In this document: one piece after another, positions 1 through 9,189 of the stretch
Numbering within the stretch: the stretch's first letter is position 1
Layout: every line of letters starts with the position of its first letter
DNA from: an uncultured Clostridia bacterium
GTDB taxonomy: Bacteria; Bacillota; Clostridia; TANB77; CAG-508
Reading direction: 5' to 3'
Length of the DNA: 35,236 nucleotides
Assembly (NCBI GenBank): GCA_947623465.1
Contig: CANQGU010000018.1
Span: 1 to 35,236, forward strand
The notes under the pieces: model-generated
The model's database searches: none
Told to the model about the DNA's origin: nothing
Seen by the model: only the letters and a program-made list of their open reading frames with translations
Translations under genes and position numbers: made by a program

Positions 1-1
1 A

Positions 2-3000
2 TTTACAGGAACTTACTATCTACATATACAGGGTCAGCGATACTCTGATGTTGCTGGAAATAGTAGTGATGGTTCAGAGGTTAATTCAAGTGTATTTAAA
101 TTTGATAACACCGGACCAACAATATCATTTAATAGTCCAAATAAAAACACATATAAAAAAGAGCAATCAAGTACAGTAACTATAACAGATGCAAATGTTA
201 ACATGTTAGGTACTCATTACTATCTATGGGATACAAGTTCATCTAATCCAGGAGACCAAAAGATAACAACAAGTGGAATTACATTTGCAAGTGGAGCTGA
301 GTTGAAAAAGAATGGTGAGACAGGTCAATATTATTTATGGATTTGTGCAAGTGATTCATTAGGAAATAAAACTACACAGTCTGAGGGACCATTCTGTTTA
401 GATAATTTAGCACCAAATGGTACAGCTCCTGGTGAGACACATACAACAAAATCTATAACAGTAACACTAAATCAACAAGATCAAGGTAGTGCGGGAATAG
501 ATTCGAGCCAAACTCAATATAGATACAGATTATCAAATAATGCCACATGGGAAAACTGGGTAAGTGATCCTAATACATCACATACTTTTAATGACTTAAC
601 TATGAATACGGCGTATGATGTTCAAACTCGAGTAAAGGATAGTGCAGGGAATGGTTATACAGAGTCTACTCAATTAACGGTGAGAACTTACGATATAGAT
701 ACGCCTACTATAACTGCAACACCTAACGGAAATAATTGGACGAATGGAAAAGTCACAGTAACAATAAGTTATCCTGACAATAACAAACAGTCGTTTACAA
801 AACAGTATAAATACAATGGTGCATCTGCATGGAGTACAACTACATCCAATCCATTGACATTGACTATTAGCAGTAACACAACAGTATATGCAAGTCAAAC
901 AGATGGAACAAATACAAAAAACGCCACAAGTTTACAAGTATCAAATATAGATACAATAAAACCAGAAATATCATCAGCAATATCAGATACAACTTGGACA
1001 ACAACGAATAAAAAGATAACAGTAAAGGCAACAGATAGTGGAGGAAGTGGAATATATGGATATATGATAAAATCAGGAAATTCAGCTTCTACACCCCCAA
1101 CTGCAAGTGATACCGGATGGGTAAAGACTAATGCAAATTCATGGGATAGCACTACATATACAGCTGGAACATATTATGCATGGGTAAGAGATGTAGCTGG
1201 AAACGTATCAGCAGGATTTAAGGTAGATATCGGAACGATAGATAATACTCCACCAACAATATCTTCAGCTATTCAAACTCCAGCAACTTGGAAAAATGGA
1301 CCAAAAGCAATTCAAGTAAGTGCTTCAGATAACCAAGGAGGAATAGGAATAGGAGCTTATGCTATAACAAATTCAAGTGTGACTTCAGCTCCTACATCAG
1401 ATTCAGAATGGATATCGGTTGATAACACTACAAATTGGACGAGTGGATATCAGTATAATGAGGGAACTTATAATGTATGGGTAAGAGATAAATTAAAAAA
1501 TGTAATAGCACAACCAAGACAAGTGGCAGTAAATCAAATAGATACTACAAATCCAACAATATCAGTAACTGGAGGAACTGGTACAGTATCTAAAACACAA
1601 ACGGCAACAATAACTATATCGGACATAGGCTCAGGATTTGCGTCTGGATCTTATACAGTATATTATGAATGGAATACAAAATCAGGAGCTCAATCGACTT
1701 ATTCAAGCCATACTACGATAAATCCTAATGTGGGAGCAAAAAGTGCTTCGATAAATGTTGAGCTAAATGGTGAAACAGGAGACTATTATTTACATGTAAA
1801 AGGAGAAAATTTAAGAGATCAAGCAGGAAATACATACTCACCGACGGATGTTAAAGGTCCTTTTGTGGTTGATAATAAAGGACCAAAAATTGAATTTGTA
1901 ACACCTAATAATCCGACTTATTCAAGAACACAGAGTTCTGTAATTAGAGTAACTCAAGAAGGATCGGCACCAGCAGCGACGGATACGCAAAAGTACGTGT
2001 GGGTTCAGGGCTCAACCCAGCCGAATAATGATTCAGCCTATAATATACCTTACGCAAATGGAGGACCAGCATCTATCTCGTCTGGAACAGGAGATAACTA
2101 CTACTTAGCTGCAATCGCCGCAGACAGCTTAGGAAATACAACGAGAGCAATAACAGGACCATTTAAGTTAGATAACAATCCACCATCTAAAAGTACTCCG
2201 GATGCTTCATCAACAGCAACTTCTATAACAGTAATATCAAAACAAACTGATGCAGAAAGTGGATTAAACAAAGATTCTAGACAATATTCGTATAAAAAGA
2301 CAAATGATGGCAATTGGAGCCAGTGGTTTTCGAATGCGGGGGAATCGTATACGATCAGTAACCTAGACTGGAATACATCTTATGAGGTTAGAACACAGAT
2401 AAAAGATGTTGCTGGAAATGGGCATGCAGTATCCGACACAAAAACAATAATGACAAAAGATGTAAGTAAGCCTACTCTTCAATCAAATGTTAGTGATGCA
2501 TCTTGGACAAATAACGATGTAATTGTATCAATAAACTACACGGATGCAGTAAATTTATTAAAGGAATATAGCACTGATGGAAGTACTTGGAATACAGCAA
2601 CTGCTAATCCTATGCAAGTTAGAGTCACCAATAATGGAACAACGGTATATGGAAGACTAAAAAATGCAAACTCTAGTCAAACCCAGGTAAATAGTATTAC
2701 GATAAAAAATATAGATAAAACACCACCAGGAGCAACGATTAGCTTTAGTCCAAGCTCGGTTAAGAAGGGAGCAACGGTAAATGCAACAGTAAATCTTAGT
2801 GATGATGGTGGAAGTACTGTAAGTACATCTAATTGTAAATGGGCGTTTAACAATTCATCAGGAGGACTTGGAGTAAGTGACGGAGCATATTCGGGTGGTT
2901 CGTTTACAAATAATCCGCAGATAATACCTTTGACACCACAAACTAGGGGAGATTACTATTTACATGTATTGGTAGTTGATAAAGCGGGAAATAGAACAGA

Positions 3001-3517
3001 AAAAATAAGTGGAAAATTAACGGTTGTAGATCAATTATATACATTAAGTTATAACTTAAATGGAGGATCCGGAAATACTCCTGCTTCGGTTCAGTATGCG
3101 GAAGGAGAAACAGTAACAGTAGACACGAGTGCAAAACCGACTAATTCAGGTTATACCTTTATGGGTTGGACTCAAGAAAAGGGAAATTCTAGTGGTTTAG
3201 TCAGAAACTCGAGCTACTCAGGAGGATTTAAAATGCCTAATCACGATGTTAAATTGTATGCTCTTTGGTATTGTGCAGGAAAACAAGTTCAACGTAGTTG
3301 TAGCGGAACTAGGGATTATGCTTATTTATATTATGGTAGCAGTCCAACCCCGGTGGGTTACAAGTGCTCATATTGTGGAGACAATTCTTGGTCTGGAAAT
3401 CTTAAGAGTCCTTATACTTGTTACCATTCTCCTTGCGTGCATTATCAGTACTCTCCTCATACGTATTATGAATATACTACTTGTGATCATGGTAAGTCTG
3501 GTTCTCATTACTTATAA
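2..3517 (+). CDS. Large secreted/surface protein with Ig-like repeats, InlB-type repeat and Cys/His-rich tail (5' partial)
   Basis: The reading frame is open from base 2, so the N-terminus and any signal peptide lie upstream; the first in-window ATG (203) is internal. About 1,170 residues are visible. They form repeated Ig-like or fibronectin-like modules of roughly 90-100 residues, each with a D-x-A-G-N turn and a 'DNTPPTI'-type linker, as in bacterial adhesins. Near the C-terminus (from about base 3030) is a Listeria-Bacteroides/InlB B-type repeat, recognised by YxLNGGSG, GYTFMGW and VKLYALW. The last ~80 residues hold seven Cys and five His with paired-Cys knuckles, and no LPXTG signal or C-terminal membrane segment follows. 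Codon use is less AT-biased than downstream genes (frequent ACG, GCG, TCG, CCG), suggesting transfer or a fast-evolving locus. No in-frame CGG occurs. An adhesin or matrix role is inferred from architecture only. Confidence 0.8.
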   Translation, partial: FTGTYYLHIQGQRYSDVAGNSSDGSEVNSSVFKFDNTGPTISFNSPNKNTYKKEQSSTVTITDANVNMLGTHYYLWDTSSSNPGDQKITTSGITFASGAELKKNGETGQYYLWICASDSLGNKTTQSEGPFCLDNLAPNGTAPGETHTTKSITVTLNQQDQGSAGIDSSQTQYRYRLSNNATWENWVSDPNTSHTFNDLTMNTAYDVQTRVKDSAGNGYTESTQLTVRTYDIDTPTITATPNGNNWTNGKVTVTISYPDNNKQSFTKQYKYNGASAWSTTTSNPLTLTISSNTTVYASQTDGTNTKNATSLQVSNIDTIKPEISSAISDTTWTTTNKKITVKATDSGGSGIYGYMIKSGNSASTPPTASDTGWVKTNANSWDSTTYTAGTYYAWVRDVAGNVSAGFKVDIGTIDNTPPTISSAIQTPATWKNGPKAIQVSASDNQGGIGIGAYAITNSSVTSAPTSDSEWISVDNTTNWTSGYQYNEGTYNVWVRDKLKNVIAQPRQVAVNQIDTTNPTISVTGGTGTVSKTQTATITISDIGSGFASGSYTVYYEWNTKSGAQSTYSSHTTINPNVGAKSASINVELNGETGDYYLHVKGENLRDQAGNTYSPTDVKGPFVVDNKGPKIEFVTPNNPTYSRTQSSVIRVTQEGSAPAATDTQKYVWVQGSTQPNNDSAYNIPYANGGPASISSGTGDNYYLAAIAADSLGNTTRAITGPFKLDNNPPSKSTPDASSTATSITVISKQTDAESGLNKDSRQYSYKKTNDGNWSQWFSNAGESYTISNLDWNTSYEVRTQIKDVAGNGHAVSDTKTIMTKDVSKPTLQSNVSDASWTNNDVIVSINYTDAVNLLKEYSTDGSTWNTATANPMQVRVTNNGTTVYGRLKNANSSQTQVNSITIKNIDKTPPGATISFSPSSVKKGATVNATVNLSDDGGSTVSTSNCKWAFNNSSGGLGVSDGAYSGGSFTNNPQIIPLTPQTRGDYYLHVLVVDKAGNRTEKISGKLTVVDQLYTLSYNLNGGSGNTPASVQYAEGETVTVDTSAKPTNSGYTFMGWTQEKGNSSGLVRNSSYSGGFKMPNHDVKLYALWYCAGKQVQRSCSGTRDYAYLYYGSSPTPVGYKCSYCGDNSWSGNLKSPYTCYHSPCVHYQYSPHTYYEYTTCDHGKSGSHYL

Positions 3518-3559
3518 TGAAAATATGACTATGAAAATATAGAAAAGAAGGTGATAAAT

Positions 3560-3718
3560 ATGAAATTTAAAGTATCAAAAGAATTAGAAAAAATACCGAA
3601 AACGGTAAGAATAGATGACAAAGATTGCGAAATAATAGAAAAACTAGCAAAAGAAAATAGGTGCTCGTTTAACGCAATCATAAACAGCATGATAAAATAC
3701 GCAATAGAAAATATGTAA
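3560..3718 (+). CDS. Small ribbon-helix-helix-like protein (52 aa)
   Basis: ATG follows a strong ribosome-binding site (AGAAGGTGATAAAT). The product begins MKFKVSKELEKIPKTVRID and continues with a helix-turn-helix-like pattern ending in NAIINSMIKYAIENM. A short basic strand (KTVRID) followed by two amphipathic helices resembles CopG/Arc or Arc-like omega DNA-binding proteins, which act as dimers. It lies 42 bases after the large surface protein gene and may be cotranscribed with it. A hairpin follows directly. It may be an autoregulator of the surface-protein locus or a plasmid/mobile-element relic. Function is inferred from the fold pattern only. Confidence 0.65.
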   Translation: MKFKVSKELEKIPKTVRIDDKDCEIIEKLAKENRCSFNAIINSMIKYAIENM

Positions 3719-3735
3719 AATGTAATAAATAAAAA

Positions 3736-3776
3736 ATGCGAGGGAGAAAAATAAATTTCTTCCTCGTATTAATGTT
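3736..3776 (+). terminator. Hairpin after the RHH-like gene, probable terminator
   Basis: Bases 3736-3749 pair with 3756-3769 in a 14-bp stem, with two G-U wobbles and a 6-base loop. The T-tract after it is short and interrupted, so termination may be weak or bidirectional. Confidence 0.55.
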
Positions 3777-3834
3777 TATAAACAAAAGAGAAAACCTAAA
3801 ATTTAAGTAAAACGAAAAAAATTAAAAAAAATAG

Positions 3835-3863
3835 TTGTAAAATTCAACAAAAACTGATATACT
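3835..3863 (+). promoter_or_regulatory. Sigma-A type promoter for the asp23-amaP-DUF2273-nusB cluster
   Basis: TTGTAA (3835-3840), a 17-base spacer and TATACT (3858-3863) lie 87 bases before the asp23-like start. This fits a housekeeping promoter and makes the four genes that follow a plausible operon. Confidence 0.55.
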
Positions 3864-3950
3864 ACTTATATCAATAAATAAAAAGAGGAAAAGATTTATA
3901 AAAATAAATTTTTATAATTAAGCTATTTCTCAGAAAGGAAAGTGTTTATT

Positions 3951-4385
3951 ATGGAAGAAAATAATAATGAAGACATAAAAAAAATCGAAGAAGTTGAAAA
4001 TGGAACAGAAGGAATAAAAATATCAAGTGAAGTAATAGCAATAATTGCCGGTGTTGCTGTATCAGAAGTTCCAGGAGTAGCAGGAATGAATGGAGGATTT
4101 GCTGGAGGAATTTCAGAAGTTTTAAAAGGAAAGAAAAATCTAGCAAAAGGAATAAAAGTTGATTCAGAAAACGAAAATACAAAAATAGATGTAAATATTG
4201 TAGTTGAATATGGAGTTAGAATACCAGATGTTGCTTATGAAATTCAAAACAGAGTAAAAACAGCTGTTGAAAATATGACAGGTTTAAAAGTAGAAGAAGT
4301 TAATGTTCATGTTCAAGGAGTAAATACAGAAAGCATTACTTCATCAGAAGAAAGCGAAACAAACCAAGAAAATACTCAAGAATAA
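3951..4385 (+). CDS. Asp23/Gls24 family envelope stress protein
   Basis: The product is 144 aa. The core is typical of the family: IKISSEVIAIIAGVAVSEV, then a Gly-rich GMNGGFAGG loop, then VNIVVEYGVRIPDVAYEIQ and a C-terminal V-x-E-V-N-V-H-V-x-G-V strand. Family members are soluble proteins held at the membrane by AmaP and are linked to alkaline or envelope stress. I start at ATG 3951, eight bases after GGAAAG; an in-frame GTG at 3942 overlaps that ribosome-binding site and is unlikely. The tail is acidic and Ser/Glu-rich. AmaP and DUF2273 genes follow, the conserved context of this family. Confidence 0.9.
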   Translation: MEENNNEDIKKIEEVENGTEGIKISSEVIAIIAGVAVSEVPGVAGMNGGFAGGISEVLKGKKNLAKGIKVDSENENTKIDVNIVVEYGVRIPDVAYEIQNRVKTAVENMTGLKVEEVNVHVQGVNTESITSSEESETNQENTQE

Positions 4386-4456
4386 AAATTTTATAGGTTT
4401 ATAGGTAAATCCTAATAAAAAATCTAAATATATTTATACAAGGAATGGATTTTAAA

Positions 4457-5011
4457 ATGAAAAAATTAGATAAATTAATATTAGCATTATTTTCAGTTTT
4501 AATGTTTATACAATCTGTACTTATAATATGCGTTATTGCAGGATGGATAAATGTAGGAACTTTAATTGCATTTGCAAATATGGCTTTAAATGGAGAAACA
4601 ACATCTAAAATAATTTTAGGAATAGAAATAGTAGTATTACTATGTTCTATAAAATGTATATTTTTCGATACATCAAGTGACAACAGAAAATCACAAGGTG
4701 TACTTATGCAAAACGATAACGGAAAACTTTTAATATCAAAAACAACAATAGAAAATATAGTATCTACAGTAGTTGCAGGGTTTGATAGTGTAAAAAATGT
4801 ATCTGTATCTACAGAATTAGATAAATTAAACAACTTAATTATAAATGTAAACTTAGTAGTAAACAAAACAGTTATAATTAAAGAACTTACAGTAAATATG
4901 CAAAATAAGATAAAAGAAGCAATAAAGAAAACATCAGATTTAGAAGTAAAAGAAGTAAATGTAAAAATAAAAGATATTGAAACAGATATAAACGACAAAA
5001 ATAAAGAATAA
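4457..5011 (+). CDS. amaP: AmaP-like alkaline shock response membrane anchor protein
   Basis: The product is 184 aa. Two hydrophobic segments (about residues 6-30 and 45-65) precede a cytoplasmic Asp23-like domain carrying VNVKIKDIET near the end. In Staphylococcus AmaP tethers Asp23 to the membrane; position between the Asp23-like gene and a DUF2273 gene supports the same role. The in-frame ATG at 4445 abuts AGGA with no spacing, so ATG 4457 (12 bases after it) is the better start. No CGG codon is present. The assignment rests on topology plus gene order. Confidence 0.82.
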   Translation: MKKLDKLILALFSVLMFIQSVLIICVIAGWINVGTLIAFANMALNGETTSKIILGIEIVVLLCSIKCIFFDTSSDNRKSQGVLMQNDNGKLLISKTTIENIVSTVVAGFDSVKNVSVSTELDKLNNLIINVNLVVNKTVIIKELTVNMQNKIKEAIKKTSDLEVKEVNVKIKDIETDINDKNKE

Positions 5012-5032
5012 AAATATAGAAAGGACATTATT

Positions 5033-5236
5033 ATGAGCAATTTAAGTGATTTTTGGAATAATTATAAAGGTGCAATTATTGGAGTTATAGTTGCTATATT
5101 AATACTTATAACAAAACTTTACAATTTAATTGTAGGAATAATTTTAATAGTAATAGGAGCAATTGTAGGAAATTATATACAAAAAAATAAAGAATATGTT
5201 AAAGATAAAATAAAGGGATTTATAGACAGAATATAA
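5033..5236 (+). CDS. DUF2273 small membrane protein
   Basis: The product is 67 aa. An N-terminal FWNNYKG motif is followed by two close hydrophobic stretches (residues 13-30 and 33-50) and a basic tail ending KGFIDRI, as in the DUF2273 family found beside asp23/amaP. The start has AAAGGA eight bases upstream. It is probably part of the membrane complex with the two preceding products; no biochemical role is established. Confidence 0.82.
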   Translation: MSNLSDFWNNYKGAIIGVIVAILILITKLYNLIVGIILIVIGAIVGNYIQKNKEYVKDKIKGFIDRI

Positions 5237-5255
5237 AGGGGATAGAAATAAAAAA

Positions 5256-5660
5256 ATGAAAAGATCTGAAATTAGAGAATTGGCATTTAAATTAATATAT
5301 AGTTTAGAAATTCAAAAATCAGAAAATATAGAAGAACAAATAGAACTATTTGTAGAAAATAACGATATAAAAAATCAATCTGCAATAGATTATATAAAAG
5401 ATTGTATATATGGCATAAATCAAAATATAAACGATATTAATGAAACAATAAAAGGTTCTTTAACACAAGAGTGGAAAATAGAAAGAGTTTCTAAAATTAA
5501 TTTAAGCTTACTAAAACTTGCAATATATGAAATAAAATATAAAGATATCCCATATAAAGTTGAAATAAATGAAGTTGTTGAACTTGCAAAAATTTATGGA
5601 GAAGAAATGTCTAGCAAGTTTATAAATGGAGCTTTGGCAAAAATTGTTAAGGAAATGTAA
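5256..5660 (+). CDS. nusB: Transcription antitermination factor NusB
   Basis: The product is 134 aa, close to the usual length of about 130-140. It starts [19 protein letters not shown] and ends with [17 protein letters not shown], the conserved EVVELAKxYG...FVNGVLxKI block of NusB. NusB binds boxA RNA with S10 to promote antitermination at rRNA operons. The Asp23-AmaP-DUF2273-NusB-XseA-XseB order is common in Clostridia. The ribosome-binding site is AAAGGGGAT. Confidence 0.93.
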   Translation: MKRSEIRELAFKLIYSLEIQKSENIEEQIELFVENNDIKNQSAIDYIKDCIYGINQNINDINETIKGSLTQEWKIERVSKINLSLLKLAIYEIKYKDIPYKVEINEVVELAKIYGEEMSSKFINGALAKIVKEM

Positions 5661-5669
5661 ATGTATATG

Positions 5670-5697
5670 GGCAAGTCTTAATTTTTTAAGGGTTGCC
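5670..5697 (+). other. Stem-loop between nusB and xseA
   Basis: GGCAA (5670-5674) pairs with TTGCC (5693-5697), and CTTAA with TTAAG inside. No T-tract follows on the plus strand. It could be an attenuator or an RNA-processing site; the function is unknown. Confidence 0.4.
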
Positions 5698-5759
5698 TAT
5701 ATTAAGTAATAAAGAATTTATCATATATGCCTTAAAATTTAGAAAGGGTTTGATAAAAT

Positions 5760-6967
5760 ATGAATTATGAATCAATGGCAGTAAGTGTTTCTGATTTAAA
5801 TGCATACATAAAAAATAAAATAGCTGATGATGAAGCTTTAAATGCAGTTGTGGTAAAAGGAGAAATCTCAAATTTTAAAGCACATTATACAGGACATTTT
5901 TATTTTACTCTAAAAGACGATAAATCTTTAATAAAGTGTGTAATGTTTAAAAGTTATAGCGAGAGAGTAAATTTTAAGCCAAAAGATGGAATGAAGGTCA
6001 TAGTCTTTGGGCGGAGTTTCAGTATTTGAAAGAGACGGAATTTACCAAATATATGTAAAAGCTATGGAAGAACAAGGAACACGGAGATTTATATAAAGCT
6101 TATGAAAAGTTAAAAGAAGATTTAGAAAAAGAGGGATTATTTGATGAAGCACACAAAAAGAAAATACCTTTAAATCCTAAAATAATAGGTGTTCTATCTT
6201 CTAGTACAGGTGCTGTAATTAGAGATATAATAAATGTATCAACAAGAAGAAATCCAAATTGCTATATAAGGCTTTTGCCTGTTGCAGTTCAAGGAGCAGG
6301 AGCAGCAAATGAAATTGCAAATGGAATAAAAACAATGAATGATAAAAAGTTAGCAGATGTTATAATTTTAGCTAGAGGAGGAGGATCTTTAGAAGATTTA
6401 TGGCCTTTTAATGAAGAAGTTGTTGCAAGAGCAATATATAATTCGGAAATTCCAATAGTTTCAGCTATTGGACATGAAACTGATTTTACAATATCAGATT
6501 TTGTATCAGACTTAAGAGCACCAACACCATCTGCAGCAGCTGAGCTTGTAAATCCAGATATATATGAATTGCAAAATAAAGTAAACACTTTAAAAGAAAG
6601 AGCAAGAATAAGTTTAAATAAAAAAATAGAAATTGCAAGATTAAAATATAAAGCAATTACACAAAAAAGAGTGTTAACAGAGCCTTTGCAAAATATCCAA
6701 AATTATTATTTAAGAATAGATGGATTTATAAAGCAAATGGAAAATGTAATAAATTTAAAAACAAGTGAAGCTAAAAAGATTTTTGTGGAAAAAGTATCAA
6801 AATTAGATACTTTAAGCCCTTTAAAAACTTTGACAAGAGGATATGCAATAGTTGAAAAAGATAACAAACTTATAAAAACAAGTAAAGATTTAAAAAAAGG
6901 TGATTTAATAGAACTTAAATTTAGTGATGGAAAATGGAAAGCTGTCATTGGGGACGTCCTTTTTTGA
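5760..6967 (+). CDS. xseA: Exodeoxyribonuclease VII large subunit, with two +1 shifts at CGG
   Basis: XseA forms the catalytic core of ExoVII with XseB, which is encoded next. Residues 1-84 cover the OB-fold (VKGEISNFKAHYTGHFYFTL). The frame meets CGG at 6012 and would stop at 6027. Skipping one base gives GVSVFERDGIYQIYVKAMEE; CGG at 6082 then requires a second +1 to give GTGDLYKAYEKLKEDLEKEG and the catalytic domain (IGVLSSSTGAVIRDI, LARGGGSLEDLWPFNEE, SAIGHETDFTISDFVSDLRAPTPSAA; strings given in parts). The result is a normal-length 401-aa protein. If the CGG codons are not recoded the gene is a pseudogene in three pieces. The last residues (GDVLF) and the stop lie inside a palindromic repeat. 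Confidence 0.88.
6012..6015 (+). other. Putative +1 recoding site CGGA (xseA site 1)
   Basis: 0-frame codon 85 is CGG after GGG; stop TGA follows four codons later. Skipping one base gives FGGVSVFERDG. This is the one ambiguous site: reading CGG as Arg and skipping the next A would give FGRVSV, also acceptable for XseA. Confidence 0.75.
6082..6085 (+). other. Putative +1 recoding site CGGA (xseA site 2)
   Basis: CGG follows ACA in the restored frame; TAA comes three codons later. Skipping one base gives G-T-G-D-L-Y-K-A-Y-E, matching the conserved GxGALYxAYE block of XseA, so Gly is required. Confidence 0.85.
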
Positions 6968-7047
6968 CACTTTCAACTTTCCTAATTAAATTAATAAATA
7001 AAGCGTGTCAAAAAAGGACGTCCCCATTGACCGCCCAATGACAGCTT
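6939..7047. repeat. Long palindromic (REP/MITE-like) element between xseA and xseB
   Basis: Bases 6950-6970 and 7005-7025 are perfect 21-base inverted repeats with a GGGGACGTCC core. An outer 12-base pair (6939-6950 with 7036-7047) extends the stem around the segment ATTGACCGCC. The left arm supplies the last codons and stop of xseA. Related palindromes occur at 20953, 22412 and 33361. The structure suggests a dispersed non-autonomous element, and the transcript could form a strong attenuating hairpin. Confidence 0.8.
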
Positions 7048-7071
7048 CAGAGAAAAGAAAGGGTTGATTTT

Positions 7072-7299
7072 ATGAAAAAAGAAGAAAATTTTGAAAGCAA
7101 AATGGAAGAATTAGAAAAAATAGTTCAAGAATTAGAAAAAGGAGATTTATCTTTAGAAGATTCTGTTTCAAAATTTGAAGAAGGTATGAAAATATCTAAA
7201 GAGTGTAATACACTTTTAAATAATGTAGAAAAAAAGATTAGTATTATTTTAGAAAAAAACGGCGAAATAGAAGAAAAAGATTTTTCTGTAGATGAGTAA
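7072..7299 (+). CDS. xseB: Exodeoxyribonuclease VII small subunit
   Basis: The product is 75 aa with the family signature: ESKMEELEKIVQELEKGDLS, LEDSVSKFEEGMKISKECN, then a short coiled-coil helix and an acidic end. Several XseB copies wrap the helical region of XseA in ExoVII. The ribosome-binding site is GAAAGGGTTG. A palindromic repeat separates it from xseA. Confidence 0.93.
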   Translation: MKKEENFESKMEELEKIVQELEKGDLSLEDSVSKFEEGMKISKECNTLLNNVEKKISIILEKNGEIEEKDFSVDE

Positions 7300-7381
7300 T
7301 AAATAAAGATTGCTTGAAATAAAAATTTTAAAAAGATAAGAAGTTTAAAAATATAGTAATAGAGTAAGAAAGAGGAATAAT

Positions 7382-7822
7382 ATGGAAATTTTTATGCAAA
7401 TAATACACAATAAATATATATGGGTACCTTTTTTTACATGGCTTGCAATACAAGCTTTTAAGGTCGTCTGGGAACTAATTACAACAAAAAAATTCAATTT
7501 TAAAAGAATAATGGGTGCAGGAGGTATGCCAAGTTCACACTCTGCAATAGTTATGTGTATTGCAGTTATGGGTGGAAAAAGTGTTGGATTTGATACATGG
7601 CAATTTGCTTTATCAATTGCATTTGCAGGTATAGTTATGTATGATGCAGCAGGAGTTAGAAGGGCTGCAGGAAAACAAGCAACGCTATTAAATAAAATTA
7701 TAGAAACACCTGGACTTACAGGAGTTGAAGTTCAAGAAAAGCTTGTAGAGGTATTAGGACATACACCTTTCCAAGTTGTAGTTGGAGCACTTATTGGAAT
7801 TATTGTAGGGAGTATTTTTTAA
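7382..7822 (+). CDS. Divergent PAP2 (DUF212, YuiD-like) membrane protein
   Basis: The product is 146 aa with about four hydrophobic segments. GGMPSSHSAIVMCIA (near residue 42) and VMYDAAGVRRAAGKQA (near residue 80) are hallmarks of the DUF212 divergent PAP2 phosphatase family; the end is GHTPFQVVVGALIGIIVG. PAP2 enzymes dephosphorylate lipid phosphates, but the substrate of this family is not established. AGAAAGAGGAAT gives a good ribosome-binding site. The stop overlaps the next start by one base (TAATG), implying translational coupling. Confidence 0.88.
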   Translation: MEIFMQIIHNKYIWVPFFTWLAIQAFKVVWELITTKKFNFKRIMGAGGMPSSHSAIVMCIAVMGGKSVGFDTWQFALSIAFAGIVMYDAAGVRRAAGKQATLLNKIIETPGLTGVEVQEKLVEVLGHTPFQVVVGALIGIIVGSIF

Positions 7823-9149
7823 TGAAAGTTGTAATTATAGGTGGAGGACCCGCTGGGATGATGTCAGCAATAGAATCTGCCAAAATGGGTAATGAAGTTA
7901 TTCTATTAGAAAAAAATAATAAATTAGGTAAAAAGCTTTTAATTACAGGAAAAGGAAGATGTAATATTACATCTTCTTTAAGCATAGAAGATTTTATAAA
8001 AAATGTTCCGGGTAATGGAAAGTTTTTATATAGTGCATTTAATAGCTTTACAAATAAAGATATAATAAGCTTTTTAGAAGAAGAAGGGCTAAATGTAAAA
8101 GAAGAAAGAGGAAACAGAATCTTTCCTGTAACAGATAAAGCTCAAGATGTATTAAATTGTTTTGAAAAAAAGCTTAAAAAATTAAATGTAAAAATATATT
8201 ATAATGCAAAAGTTGTTGATATTTTGGTAAATGAAGAAAATTCAGTTTGCGGAGTAAAAATTGAAAAAAATACGAAAAATGAAATAATAAACACAAAAAA
8301 TTCAAAAATAAAAAATCAAAAAGAAACAGTAAATACAGTATTAGAAACAATTAAAGCAGATAAAGTAATACTTGCAACAGGTGGAAAAAGCTATCCATTA
8401 ACAGGCTCTACCCGGAGATGGCTATAATTTAGCTAAAAAATTGGGACATACTGTAACAAAAATAAAACCATCTTTAGTTCCGCTTGAAACATATGAACTA
8501 GATATATGTAAAAGTTTACAAGGGTTAAGCTTAAGAAATGTAAAAATTAAAATAATAGATAATTTAAAAAACAAAGAAATATATGAAGACTTTGGAGAAA
8601 TGCTATTTACTCATTTTGGAGTGTCAGGCCCAACTGTGCTTAGTAGTTCTGCTCACTTAGTTAGATATAAAAATATAGAAGATTTGTTAAAAAATAAAAA
8701 TATAACTTTAAAAATAGACTTAAAACCGGCATTAACAGAGGAACAGCTAGATTTAAGAATTTTAAGAGATTTTGAAGAATTTAAAAATAAAAGTTTTAAA
8801 AATAGCTTAGATAAATTATTACCACAAAAATTAATTCCTGTTGTAATTAAGCTTTCTAAAATAGATGAAAACATAAAAGTAAATTCTATAACAAAAGAAC
8901 AAAGACAAAATTTAGTTAAATTATTAAAAAACTTTGAAATTACAATAAAAGGCTTTAGACCTATAGAAGAAGCTATTATAACAAGTGGAGGAATAAATTT
9001 AAAAGAAGTTAATCCTAAAACTATGGAATCAAAAATAGTTAAAAATCTATATTTTGCAGGAGAAATTTTAGATGTAGATGCGTATACTCGGTGGATTTAA
9101 TTTACAAATTGCATATTCAACAGGTTTTGTTGCAGGAAAAAATGATTAA
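7822..9149 (+). CDS. BaiN/RdsA-like (HI0933 family) NAD(P)/FAD oxidoreductase, with two +1 shifts at CGG
   Basis: The N-terminus carries the FAD Rossmann motif GGGPAGMMSA and the family signature LGKKLLITGKGRCNIT. The frame hits CGG at 8413 and stops at 8425. One skipped base restores GSTGDGYNLAKKLGHTVTKI. CGG at 9089 then needs a second +1 to give DVDAYTGGFNLQIAYSTGFV, the C-terminal FAD-binding signature. The restored length is 441 aa, normal for the family, and the stop is TAA at 9147-9149. Members include flavoproteins reducing bile acids or related substrates; the substrate here is unknown. It is coupled to the DUF212 gene. Confidence 0.88.
8413..8416 (+). other. Putative +1 recoding site CGGA (flavoprotein site 1)
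   Basis: 0-frame codon 198 is CGG after ACC; TAA comes three codons later. Skipping one base yields G-S-T-G-D-G-Y-N, the conserved glycine-rich turn of HI0933-family proteins. Confidence 0.88.
9089..9092 (+). other. Putative +1 recoding site CGGT (flavoprotein site 2)
   Basis: CGG follows ACT; TAA comes two codons later. Skipping one base yields D-A-Y-T-G-G-F-N-L-Q, the strongly conserved C-terminal FAD-contact motif (DGxTGGYNLQ). Confidence 0.9.
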
Positions 9150-9154
9150 AAACA

Positions 9155-9183
9155 TTGACAAATCTAAAAAATTGATGTAAAAT
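9155..9183 (+). promoter_or_regulatory. Sigma-A promoter for the valS T-box transcript
   Basis: TTGACA (9155-9160), a 17-base spacer and TAAAAT (9178-9183) lie immediately before the T-box leader. Confidence 0.75.
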
Positions 9184-9189
9184 TTAATT

